DNA from: CAZQLE01 sp964593905
Lineage (GTDB): Bacteria; Chloroflexota; Anaerolineae; Anaerolineales; Anaerolineaceae
Direction of reading: 5' to 3'
DNA length: 6,773 nt
Assembly (NCBI GenBank): GCA_964593905.1
Contig: CAZQLE010000201.1
Coordinates: 1 to 6,773, forward strand
Shown here in pieces: positions 1-5,962 of this stretch; the first letter of the stretch is position 1; the number at the start of each line of letters is the position of its first letter. The position numbers and the translations under genes were made by a program. Under the pieces are notes generated by a model. It was not told where the DNA came from and ran no database searches. It saw only the letters and a list, made by a program, of their open reading frames with translations.

Positions 1-71
1 GGACTTGAACCCTCACGCCTTGCGGCACATGATCCTAAGTCATGCCTGTCTGCCAGTTCCAGCACTTCCCC
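1..71 (-). tRNA. tRNA-Leu (anticodon UAG), 3' end cut off by window
   Basis: Read on the minus strand, the 5' end at base 71 gives acceptor strand GGGGAAG, then TG at 8-9, a D arm with stem CTG/CAG around GAACTGGCAGA, and an anticodon arm with stem CATGA/TCATG and loop CTTAGGA. That sets the anticodon as UAG, reading CUA and related leucine codons. A long variable arm (GCC-GCAA-GGC), typical of class II tRNAs such as leucine, follows. Next comes the T arm GAGGG-TTCAAGT-CC, where the window ends, so the rest of the T stem, the 3' acceptor strand and any encoded CCA are not visible. The T-loop contains U54, the base modified by the TrmFO encoded nearby. The gene has its own strong promoter and is separated from the upstream M28 gene by a terminator. 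Confidence 0.95.
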
Positions 72-81
72 GCAAACCTGC

Positions 82-110
82 ATTATAAGCGAGAGGGATG
101 CTGTCGTCAA
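82..110 (-). promoter_or_regulatory. Consensus sigma-70-type promoter of tRNA-Leu
   Basis: On the minus strand, TTGACG (110-105) is followed by a 17-bp spacer and a perfect TATAAT (87-82). The predicted start near base 75 lies only a few bases before the mature tRNA 5' end at 71, so the 5' leader to be removed by RNase P would be very short. The near-consensus boxes with ideal spacing suit a stable-RNA gene. Confidence 0.88.
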
Positions 111-152
111 TAAATTATTCCGCAGTGATATATAAATCCTATTAACAAACCG

Positions 153-176
153 AAAAATGCACAAACTGATTGCGCA
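153..176 (-). terminator. Intrinsic terminator after the trmFO-M28 operon
   Basis: On the minus strand, a 7-bp stem with one G-U pair (TGCGCAA / TTGTGCA, loop TCAGT, 176-158) is followed directly by TTTTT (157-153). It begins 16 nt after the TGA stop of the M28 gene. The stem is short and only moderately GC-rich, so termination may be partial. Its position between a protein gene and an independently promoted tRNA supports the call. Confidence 0.65.
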
Positions 177-191
177 CCGGGTGGGTTATTT

Positions 192-1133
192 TCATTTGCG
201 GGTTAACCAGGTTTGCAGTGTATGCCCCACCGTATAGAGTGATTCGGCAGAGACCTTGTCTGCTGTGTCGTTAATTGTGTGCCAGTATGGGTAGTCGAAA
301 TCGATGATATCAATCGCTGGAAGTCCTTTTTCCAGAAACGGGGTGTGGTCATCCAACATGCTGAATTTGTATTCAGGAATAAATGTCTGCTCAAACCCCA
401 GTTCGTTGGCAACGACCCAGATTTCTTCTGTTATGGCCGGGTCGGAATTTTTTTCCTTATAAATATTTAAATCCGCGTCACCGATCATATCCACAATCAC
501 GACCGCCTGTGGTTTTTCCGTCAGTGTTTCTGCAAAAGCGCGTGAGCCTAAAATCCAATCCCAGCCGGTGATATTTCCCTGGTCTTCTGCGTCAAAAAAT
601 ACCAGCCAGATTTCTTTGTCTGGCAGATCGGGCAATACCCTCGCCAATTCTAACAGGATGGCGACCCCGCTGGCGCCGTCATTGGCGCCCGGCACGGGTT
701 GAATATGATTGGCCAGGACTGGGTCGTGATCGGCTACAAAACGGGTGTCATAGTGAGCGCCGAGGATGAACAAGGGCCCGGCCGAGCCTTTGCGAGCGAT
801 GACATTGCGGATGGGGTGGCCGAGGCGAGTGGTTTCTTGAATTTCGACCTGCCAGCCCGATTTTTTGAGCCTGTCGACCATCCAATCCACCTGGCGCTGG
901 TGCCCCTCACTGCCCGGCGTGCGCGGGCCAAAACCCACCTGCGTTTCAACGTCATTCAAGGCCCGTAAACCATCGAAGCTGGCCGGCCGGGGGTTCATCA
1001 GAATAATTCCCAGGGCGATTAGACCAAATAACAAACCCGTTGAAATGACCAATAACCATTTCTTCCAGTGGGAAAGCGGTTGGAAGTTGGTGATTTTTTC
1101 CTCGATTACAAGGTCTTTACGTTGTTTTCGCAT
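192..1133 (-). CDS. Membrane-anchored M28-family zinc hydrolase, glutaminyl-peptide cyclotransferase-like
   Basis: 313 aa. Residues 1-23 are basic and polar, a hydrophobic segment at about 26-46 should be a signal anchor, and the catalytic domain (about 55-313) would face outside. Visible M28 metal-site motifs are GAHYDTR (H127, D129), PGANDGASG (D152), FFDAED (E183, D184), DMIGD (D215) and WHT (H285). The C-terminal block DDHTPFLEKGLP followed by YWHTINDTAD closely resembles glutaminyl cyclases (DDHIPFL, WHT in the animal enzyme), which convert N-terminal glutamine to pyroglutamate. H127 and D152 are both kept, so a two-zinc aminopeptidase activity is an alternative; substrate is not decided by sequence. 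The ATG at 1133 overlaps the end of trmFO by 28 bp and has GGAG (1145-1142) 8 nt upstream, which favours this start and implies co-transcription with trmFO. The TGA stop is at 194-192. No cellular link to tRNA modification is apparent. Confidence 0.88.
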   Translation of the reverse strand: MRKQRKDLVIEEKITNFQPLSHWKKWLLVISTGLLFGLIALGIILMNPRPASFDGLRALNDVETQVGFGPRTPGSEGHQRQVDWMVDRLKKSGWQVEIQETTRLGHPIRNVIARKGSAGPLFILGAHYDTRFVADHDPVLANHIQPVPGANDGASGVAILLELARVLPDLPDKEIWLVFFDAEDQGNITGWDWILGSRAFAETLTEKPQAVVIVDMIGDADLNIYKEKNSDPAITEEIWVVANELGFEQTFIPEYKFSMLDDHTPFLEKGLPAIDIIDFDYPYWHTINDTADKVSAESLYTVGHTLQTWLTRK

Positions 1134-2461
1134 AGGTAGGTCTCCAAAGAGTTCAAGGCGCGCTGGGCAAATGCCCGGGCCCGGTGGCGTTTACCCAGAA
1201 TTGTCGGGTCGAGATCCGGTAAAATTCCAAAATTGGCTTTCATGGGTTGAAAACGATTTAAATCCGTCTGGGTAATATACCGGCACAGCGATCCTAACAG
1301 GGTGGTATCGGGTAAAATCAGCGGATTTTCATGGCTTATCGTGCGCGTTATATTCATCCCGGCCAACAATCCGGTGGCAATATTTCCCAGATAGCCTTCT
1401 ACGCCGGTAATTTGGCCGGCAAAGTAGAGGTCATCCCGCTGGTTGAACTGTAAAGTGGGGCGCAACAGGGCCGGGGCGGCAATAAACGTATTGCGGTGCA
1501 TTTGCCCATAACGGATAAATTCTGCATTTTCCAACCCCGGGATCATTTGAAATATCCGTTTTTGCTCTGAAAAGCGCAGGTTTGTTTGAAACCCGACCAG
1601 GTTATATAAACTGGCTGCCAGATTTTCCTGGCGCAGTTGCACCACAGCGGCAGGGCCTCTCCCGGTATGCGGGTTTTTTAAACCGATTGGACGCATGGGG
1701 CCAAAGGCCAGCGCCTGTAATTCTCTGGCCGCCATAACCTCAATTGGCAAGCAGCCCTCAAAGTAGCGCCGGTCGCCGGTGGTGACACCTTGCTCGATTA
1801 TTTTTTCAAACTCATGCAAATCAATGCGCTGTGCTTCTCTGAGCGCCAGAACAAACTGCTGGTACTGCTCATCATCAAACGGGCAGTTGATATAGTCGCC
1901 ATCTCTTTGTTCCCCGCGGCCGTAACGAGAAGCCCGAAAGGCAATACTCATATCTATGGAATCGACTGATACGATGGGGGCAATGGCATCAAAGAAAAAG
2001 AGTTGTTCTGACCCGGTGATGGCTTGAATCGCCTCGCTGAAGGCAGGCGATGTGAGCGGACCGCTGGCGATGATGGTCGGCTGGCTGGGAATCTGGGTTG
2101 CTTCTTCACGGATGAGGTTGATTTGGGGGTGGGCGATGATTTTTTCGGTCACCAGGGTTGAAAACATTTCACGGTCTACGGCCAGCGCGCCACCTGCCGG
2201 CAGAATGGATTTTTGAGCGCAGTCGAGCAGTAAGGAGCCCAGCCGGCGCAGTTCATTTTTTAACACCCCGGAAGGCCGATCGTTTAGCTGCGATCCCAGC
2301 GAGTTAGAGCAGATCAGTTCAGCCAGATTGGCGCTGCTGTGCGCTCCGGTCATCTTCGCTGGCCGCATCTCATATAGATTTACCCTGAGACCCCGTTGAG
2401 CGGCCTGCCAGGCGGCTTCACAGCCCGCCAGCCCGCCGCCTATGATGGTAATTTCATTCAT
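1106..2461 (-). CDS. trmFO: Methylenetetrahydrofolate--tRNA-(uracil-54-C5)-methyltransferase, FAD-dependent
   Basis: 451 aa, close to the usual 435-460 for TrmFO (formerly Gid). The enzyme makes ribothymidine at position 54 of the tRNA T-loop, taking the carbon from methylenetetrahydrofolate and using FAD, in the cytoplasm. The N-terminal dinucleotide-binding motif GGGLAGCEAA (8-17) is followed by YEMRP and the family signature AELICSNSLG (47-56). C51 and C237 (in FEGCLPIE) correspond to the two cysteines known to be important in the Bacillus subtilis enzyme. GDRRYFEGCLPIEVMA, GLKNPHTGRGPAAVVQLR (split across 229-277) and the C-terminal FAD segment GQITGVEGYLGN (349-360) are all intact. The ATG at 2461 has GGGAG about 10 nt upstream (2476-2472). 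The start lies in a divergent gap opposite rpoN, with an extended -10 just upstream. The 3' end overlaps the M28 gene by 28 bp. Confidence 0.97.
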   Translation of the reverse strand: MNEITIIGGGLAGCEAAWQAAQRGLRVNLYEMRPAKMTGAHSSANLAELICSNSLGSQLNDRPSGVLKNELRRLGSLLLDCAQKSILPAGGALAVDREMFSTLVTEKIIAHPQINLIREEATQIPSQPTIIASGPLTSPAFSEAIQAITGSEQLFFFDAIAPIVSVDSIDMSIAFRASRYGRGEQRDGDYINCPFDDEQYQQFVLALREAQRIDLHEFEKIIEQGVTTGDRRYFEGCLPIEVMAARELQALAFGPMRPIGLKNPHTGRGPAAVVQLRQENLAASLYNLVGFQTNLRFSEQKRIFQMIPGLENAEFIRYGQMHRNTFIAAPALLRPTLQFNQRDDLYFAGQITGVEGYLGNIATGLLAGMNITRTISHENPLILPDTTLLGSLCRYITQTDLNRFQPMKANFGILPDLDPTILGKRHRARAFAQRALNSLETYLCENNVKTL

Positions 2462-2488
2462 AAAAAATCGGCTCCCATATCCAGGATA

Positions 2489-2497
2489 ATTCTACCA
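2489..2497 (-). promoter_or_regulatory. Probable extended -10 promoter of trmFO
   Basis: On the minus strand, TGGTAGAAT (2497-2489) is an extended -10 (TGn + TAGAAT, 5 of 6 matches). No good -35 stands at 16-18 bp; TTGCTG lies at only 14 bp. Extended -10 promoters often do without one. A start near 2482 would give a leader of about 20 nt that includes the GGGAG ribosome site. Confidence 0.5.
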
Positions 2498-2523
2498 TTT
2501 CTGTTGCCCAGCAATTTCTGCTG
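2497..2523. repeat. Direct repeat ATTTCTGYTG and palindrome CAGCA-N5-TGCTG in the divergent gap
   Basis: ATTTCTGTTG (2497-2506) and ATTTCTGCTG (2514-2523) are near-identical 10-mers 17 bp apart start to start. The second copy lies within the 5-5-5 palindrome CAGCA-ATTTC-TGCTG (2509-2523). The site begins at the extended -10 of trmFO and lies upstream of both rpoN promoter elements, so it could be an operator serving either direction. The arms are short and chance cannot be excluded. Confidence 0.35.
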
Positions 2524-2534
2524 ATTTGCACAGT

Positions 2535-2551
2535 TTTTATGTGGCATAAAA
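2535..2551. repeat. Inverted repeat TTTTATG-TGG-CATAAAA over the -24 element
   Basis: Perfect 7-bp arms separated by TGG. With one bulged T the arms extend to AGTTTT(T)ATG / CATAAAACT (2532-2553). The centre coincides with the GG of the proposed sigma-54 -24 box, so a protein bound here would compete with sigma-54 holoenzyme. The AT-rich arms have no following T-run, so it is not a terminator. It is a candidate operator only. Confidence 0.35.
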
Positions 2552-2557
2552 CTTGCA
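2542..2557 (+). promoter_or_regulatory. Putative sigma-54 (-24/-12) promoter upstream of rpoN
   Basis: TGGCAT-N5-TTGCA matches the sigma-54 consensus TGGCAC-N5-TTGCW with one mismatch. The invariant GG (2543-2544) and GC (2555-2556) are exactly 12 bp apart, as the mechanism requires. Transcription would start near 2568 and give a leader of about 36 nt to the rpoN ATG. Use of this site would need an NtrC-type activator such as the one encoded two genes downstream. Its binding sites would have to be in the short gap or inside trmFO. This is inferred from motif and position only. Confidence 0.55.
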
Positions 2558-2581
2558 ACATAACTGGGCGAACGCTATACT
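2553..2581 (+). promoter_or_regulatory. Sigma-70-type promoter of the rpoN operon, overlapping the -12 box
   Basis: TTGCAA (2553-2558, 4 of 6 matches), a 17-bp spacer and TATACT (2576-2581, 5 of 6) make a good housekeeping promoter. A start near 2588 gives a leader of about 16 nt containing the AGGTGA ribosome site at 2595-2600. The -35 shares its bases with the -12 box of the sigma-54 element, so the two holoenzymes could not bind together. Confidence 0.65.
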
Positions 2582-2603
2582 AGATAAAGCTGGCAGGTGA
2601 ATT

Positions 2604-4013
2604 ATGTTCCAATATCATTATCAAGTCATTCGACCGCTCACAACTGCACATCTGGCGCAGACGATGACGATGTTGAGTCTGACCGCGGAGGAACTGCGCC
2701 AGCAAATCGAAACCGAGCTTTCGAACAACCCGGCTCTCGAACTGGTCGAAGAACGGCGCTGTCCGACCTGTCATCGAATTTTGCCTGAACACGGCCCTTG
2801 CCCGGTGTGTTCTTGCCCGAGCAACCTGGCAAGCGATGAACCGGTGGTGTTTATTTCTCCACGAGAAGATTTTATCCCTGGCGGGGATGGGGCTTCGAAT
2901 GAAGATATGCCTGAAGATCCTTATTCGGCCCATGCAGATGATCTTCCGACCTATGTGCTTCGTCAGATTGGTCCTGAACTTAATCAGGCAGAGCGCCGCC
3001 TGGCTGCATATCTTTTGACGCATTTGGATGAAGACGGGCTGTTGACCACCACCGTTGTGGAGGTCGCCCGCTATATGAAGGTGCTGCCATCCGAAGTGGA
3101 ACGGGTTTTGCGCATCATTATGCGCGCCGACCCGATTGGCGTTGGCGCACGTTCTCCTCAAGAGGCGATGTCGGTTCAGCTTGATGCGTTGGCCGAAACG
3201 CAGGCAATCCCACCTTCGACCCGCGAGATTCTTAATGAAGCCATTGATTTGCTCAGCCGGCATCAGTATGGTGAGATCGCCCGGCGATATCAAATCACCA
3301 TCCGGCAGGTGCAATTGGCCGAAAAATATATCAGTGAGAACCTGAACCCCTTCCCGGCGCGCAGTTACTGGGGAGATGCCCGGCAGGGGGCCATTCCTCA
3401 AAACCAGGTCTATCACCGGCCGGATATCTTGATTTATCATCAGAATGAAGATGTTAAAAATCCGCTGGTGGTGGAAATTATTCTGCCGATTCACGGCACT
3501 TTAAGGGTGAACCCGGTTTTTCGCAAGGCGATCAATCAATCGACAGATGATACCCGTGAGGCCTGGCGCGGCGATCTGGACCGTGCTTCACTGTTTGTTA
3601 AATGTTTACAGCAGCGCAACCACACCATGCAACGGTTGATGCAGCGCCTGGTTAAGCTGCAAATGGAATTTATTCTCAGCGGCGAAAAACATTTGAAACC
3701 CGTCACCCGCGTTCAGATTTCTCGTGAACTGGAAGTGCACGAATCAACAATTTCCAGAGCGGTGGCGAACAAGACGATCATGCTGCCGAACCGGCGCATT
3801 ATCCCTCTGGCATCTCTGTTTGACCGCAGTCTGAATGTCAGGACGATTCTGAAAGATATTATTGACCAGGAAACAAGCCCGATGAGCGATTCGGAACTGG
3901 CGGAGCAGCTTTCAAAACACGGCTTTGAAGTTGCCCGGCGCACGGTCGCAAAATATCGCGCCATGGAAGGCATCTTACCCGCACATCTCAGGCACACTGC
4001 ACAGGTGACATGA
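2604..4013 (+). CDS. rpoN: RNA polymerase sigma-54 factor, with a zinc-ribbon-like insert
   Basis: 469 aa, near the usual 430-500. Sigma-54 directs RNA polymerase to -24/-12 promoters and holds it closed until an AAA+ activator hydrolyses ATP. Region I (about 1-50) shows the family pattern ending in LSNNPALEL. Residues 53-71 carry CPTC (C53, C56) and CPVC (C66, C69) plus C71, a zinc-ribbon-like element not seen in well-studied proteobacterial forms. An acidic stretch (about 79-113) resembles Region II. The core-binding domain (about 113-300) includes HLDEDGLL and DPIGVGAR. The helix-turn-helix (about 366-388) has VHESTISRAVANK with H379, and the RpoN box ARRTVAKYRA (444-453) that reads the -24 element is complete, followed by a 16-residue tail. 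AGGTGA (2595-2600) lies just before the ATG. The TGA stop overlaps the kinase ATG (ATGA), so translation is probably coupled. The usual proteobacterial neighbours (lptB, hpf, ptsN) are absent from the visible flanks. Confidence 0.97.
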   Translation: MFQYHYQVIRPLTTAHLAQTMTMLSLTAEELRQQIETELSNNPALELVEERRCPTCHRILPEHGPCPVCSCPSNLASDEPVVFISPREDFIPGGDGASNEDMPEDPYSAHADDLPTYVLRQIGPELNQAERRLAAYLLTHLDEDGLLTTTVVEVARYMKVLPSEVERVLRIIMRADPIGVGARSPQEAMSVQLDALAETQAIPPSTREILNEAIDLLSRHQYGEIARRYQITIRQVQLAEKYISENLNPFPARSYWGDARQGAIPQNQVYHRPDILIYHQNEDVKNPLVVEIILPIHGTLRVNPVFRKAINQSTDDTREAWRGDLDRASLFVKCLQQRNHTMQRLMQRLVKLQMEFILSGEKHLKPVTRVQISRELEVHESTISRAVANKTIMLPNRRIIPLASLFDRSLNVRTILKDIIDQETSPMSDSELAEQLSKHGFEVARRTVAKYRAMEGILPAHLRHTAQVT

Positions 4014-5962
4014 ACCAATCGTCCACGGCCCCATTACGCCCGCCCATCTGGCGCGGAAGAACCCCAGGTCCGGCAGAGTTTGAAGCTCTGCTGAATGTTA
4101 TCTCTGTACCGGGTTGTGTGATCGACCTCCCCCGCAAATTAATGCTGATTGTTAATCAGCCGTTTTTACACCTGACCGGATACACCCAGCTTGAAGTTGC
4201 GGGTTTTCCGGTGGTGGAGTTTTTGGATGGTTTTGACCAGGAAGATTTGGCGTTGAACCTGTCGCTGCCGATGAAGGTCAATTCGCGCACCGGGGACGGC
4301 AGGGTGATGAGCTGCCGTGCGGTTGCGTTGGATGCGGCCGGGCAGTGGATTCTGGTTACTTTTTCAGAGCGCTCGGAAGAAGAGATTTTAAAATCTCAGG
4401 AAGAGTATGTCAAAAAATTATTAAATCTGGCCCAGGCCGCCAGCGCAGACCACCTGGTTGATTTTCAGACTGAGGCCCTGGCGATTATGGGGGCAATTCT
4501 AAAGGTCGATGGGGTCAGTTTATATCAAGCGCAGAGCGATTATCCAAATTTGCAGAAAATGGCCTGCTTTGGCGATTCGAGTTTATTTCCGCAGATCATC
4601 CCATCGACGGATTTAATCCGGTTGGCAGATACCACGCTCTGGCGACCGGGCCGGCGCATTCAAACACAGCTTCACCGGCACGCCCGCGTTTCAGATATTT
4701 CAGTGGTTGCCAGCACCCCGATTGGTGAGAAAGGCGCGCTTTCGGGCCTGATTGCTGTTGCCGTGCGCAGCGCCGGTGAAAAAGAGATCTCGCTTGAACT
4801 GCTTGAATTTGTGGGAGTCTTATTTGGTTCTGCGCTGCAAAATTATTTCTTAAGTTATAACCTTAACAACCGCATTCAACAGCTTGAGAAAAAACTGACC
4901 ATTCGCGAAAACCTGTTCGAGACCACCCGCGAGGGTGTTTTGCTCTTAAATCTGGGACTTAATATTTTTCAGATAAACCCGGCAGCCGAGATTATGTTGG
5001 GCTATACCGATGCAGAGGTTCATGGTCAGCCGGTTGATAATGTCTTGATTGGTTCGGATGGCATTGCCCCAATGTTGGATGCCGCCATCCGGGGCATTGC
5101 CACACATAATTTGGGCCCAATCTATCTGCACCGGCGAACCGGACAGGCGTTCCCGGCTGTTATTCGCACCTTTCCGATTAATGAAGCCGATCAGTCGGGC
5201 ATGATCGTGGTTTATATCAATGATGTCAGCGAGGATGAACAAAACCGGATCAAAGTTCAACAGTTGGAGCAGCGCGCTTTTCTGGGAGACTTTACCGCCA
5301 TTTTTGCCCATGAAGTGCGCAACCCGATTAATAATCTGACCACCGCACTGCAACTTCTGGCGACCCTGATGGAGCCGCAAGACCCGAACCAGGATGTCAT
5401 TAACCGGATGCAGGGTGACTGTCTGCGATTAAATACCCTGATGGAATCTGTACTTTCTTTTTCACGACCGATGGATATCAAAGTGGAAAAGATCGATATT
5501 GTTGTATTATTAAGAAAGATATTGGACCGCTGGCGCCCGCGCTGTTCCAGAGTGAATGTCACCTCACAACTGTTTCAGGCTGAAGATGCGATTGCCCCAA
5601 TCCATGGTGATCCGCGAGCGCTGGAGCAGGTATTCACCAATTTGATCAGCAATGCAGTTGAAGCAATGAGTAAAACCGGGGGTATGCTGACCCTTCGTGT
5701 GGGATATGGGCCGTCTATTGGAGACCTGAAGCAGGTGGAAATTACGGTTTCTGATGAAGGACCGGGTATTCCCGATGAAGTGCGGGAGCGGATTTTTGAG
5801 CCATTTGTGACCACAAACCCGCGGCAGGGCAATGGGCTGGGACTTGCCATTACCAAAATGATTATTACAGCCCATAAGGGAAGCATTGGTGTAAATTCTT
5901 TCCCCGGCGGCACTGTGTTTCATGTATGTTTGCCGGTGGATCATGGAGAGGTAATGAAATGA
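4010..5962 (+). CDS. Soluble PAS-GAF-PAS sensor histidine kinase, NtrB/AtoS type
   Basis: 650 aa with no hydrophobic segment long enough for a membrane helix, so a cytoplasmic sensor. By sequence pattern: PAS 1 (about 22-120), GAF-like domain (about 140-280), short helical linker (about 283-302), PAS 2 (about 300-410; NPAAEIMLGYTDAEVHG), a dimerisation/phosphoacceptor domain (about 418-490) with the H box FAHEVRNPINN (H434), and a HATPase_c domain (about 535-648). The last has N box NLISNAVEAM (N548), DEGPGIP (D582), FEPFVTT, and the GNGLGLAI lid glycines. All residues needed for autophosphorylation are present. The ligand is unknown; GAF and PAS can bind small molecules, haem or flavin, and no binding residue was identified. 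The ATG at 4010 overlaps the rpoN stop, with AGGTGA (4003-4008) before it. It should phosphorylate the regulator encoded next, whose start overlaps this gene's stop by ATGA. Confidence 0.94.
   Translation: MNQSSTAPLRPPIWRGRTPGPAEFEALLNVISVPGCVIDLPRKLMLIVNQPFLHLTGYTQLEVAGFPVVEFLDGFDQEDLALNLSLPMKVNSRTGDGRVMSCRAVALDAAGQWILVTFSERSEEEILKSQEEYVKKLLNLAQAASADHLVDFQTEALAIMGAILKVDGVSLYQAQSDYPNLQKMACFGDSSLFPQIIPSTDLIRLADTTLWRPGRRIQTQLHRHARVSDISVVASTPIGEKGALSGLIAVAVRSAGEKEISLELLEFVGVLFGSALQNYFLSYNLNNRIQQLEKKLTIRENLFETTREGVLLLNLGLNIFQINPAAEIMLGYTDAEVHGQPVDNVLIGSDGIAPMLDAAIRGIATHNLGPIYLHRRTGQAFPAVIRTFPINEADQSGMIVVYINDVSEDEQNRIKVQQLEQRAFLGDFTAIFAHEVRNPINNLTTALQLLATLMEPQDPNQDVINRMQGDCLRLNTLMESVLSFSRPMDIKVEKIDIVVLLRKILDRWRPRCSRVNVTSQLFQAEDAIAPIHGDPRALEQVFTNLISNAVEAMSKTGGMLTLRVGYGPSIGDLKQVEITVSDEGPGIPDEVRERIFEPFVTTNPRQGNGLGLAITKMIITAHKGSIGVNSFPGGTVFHVCLPVDHGEVMK

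Noticed and set aside
72..73. A tRNA 5' end at base 73 (GCGGGGA as the acceptor strand).
   Set aside because: It would leave 11 nt before the D stem CTG/CAG. Starting at 71 gives the required 7-nt acceptor strand plus the standard TG at positions 8-9.
1106..1133. A link in function between trmFO and the M28 enzyme because they overlap.
   Set aside because: One acts on cytoplasmic tRNA and the other is predicted outside the membrane; short overlaps are common in compact operons and are weak evidence of shared function.
865..1275. A 136-codon open frame on the plus strand across the M28/trmFO junction.
   Set aside because: Both underlying minus-strand genes are well supported by motifs; this frame has none and no plausible promoter.
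2525..2554. TTGCAC (2526-2531) as a -35 for rpoN.
   Set aside because: At 17 bp spacing the -10 would be AAACTT, a poor match; TTGCAA-N17-TATACT just downstream is far better.
2580..3494. A 304-codon open frame on the minus strand, antisense to rpoN.
   Set aside because: It lies almost wholly over a certain rpoN gene, shows no recognisable motif, and its product has the Arg/His/Gln-rich composition of an antisense shadow.
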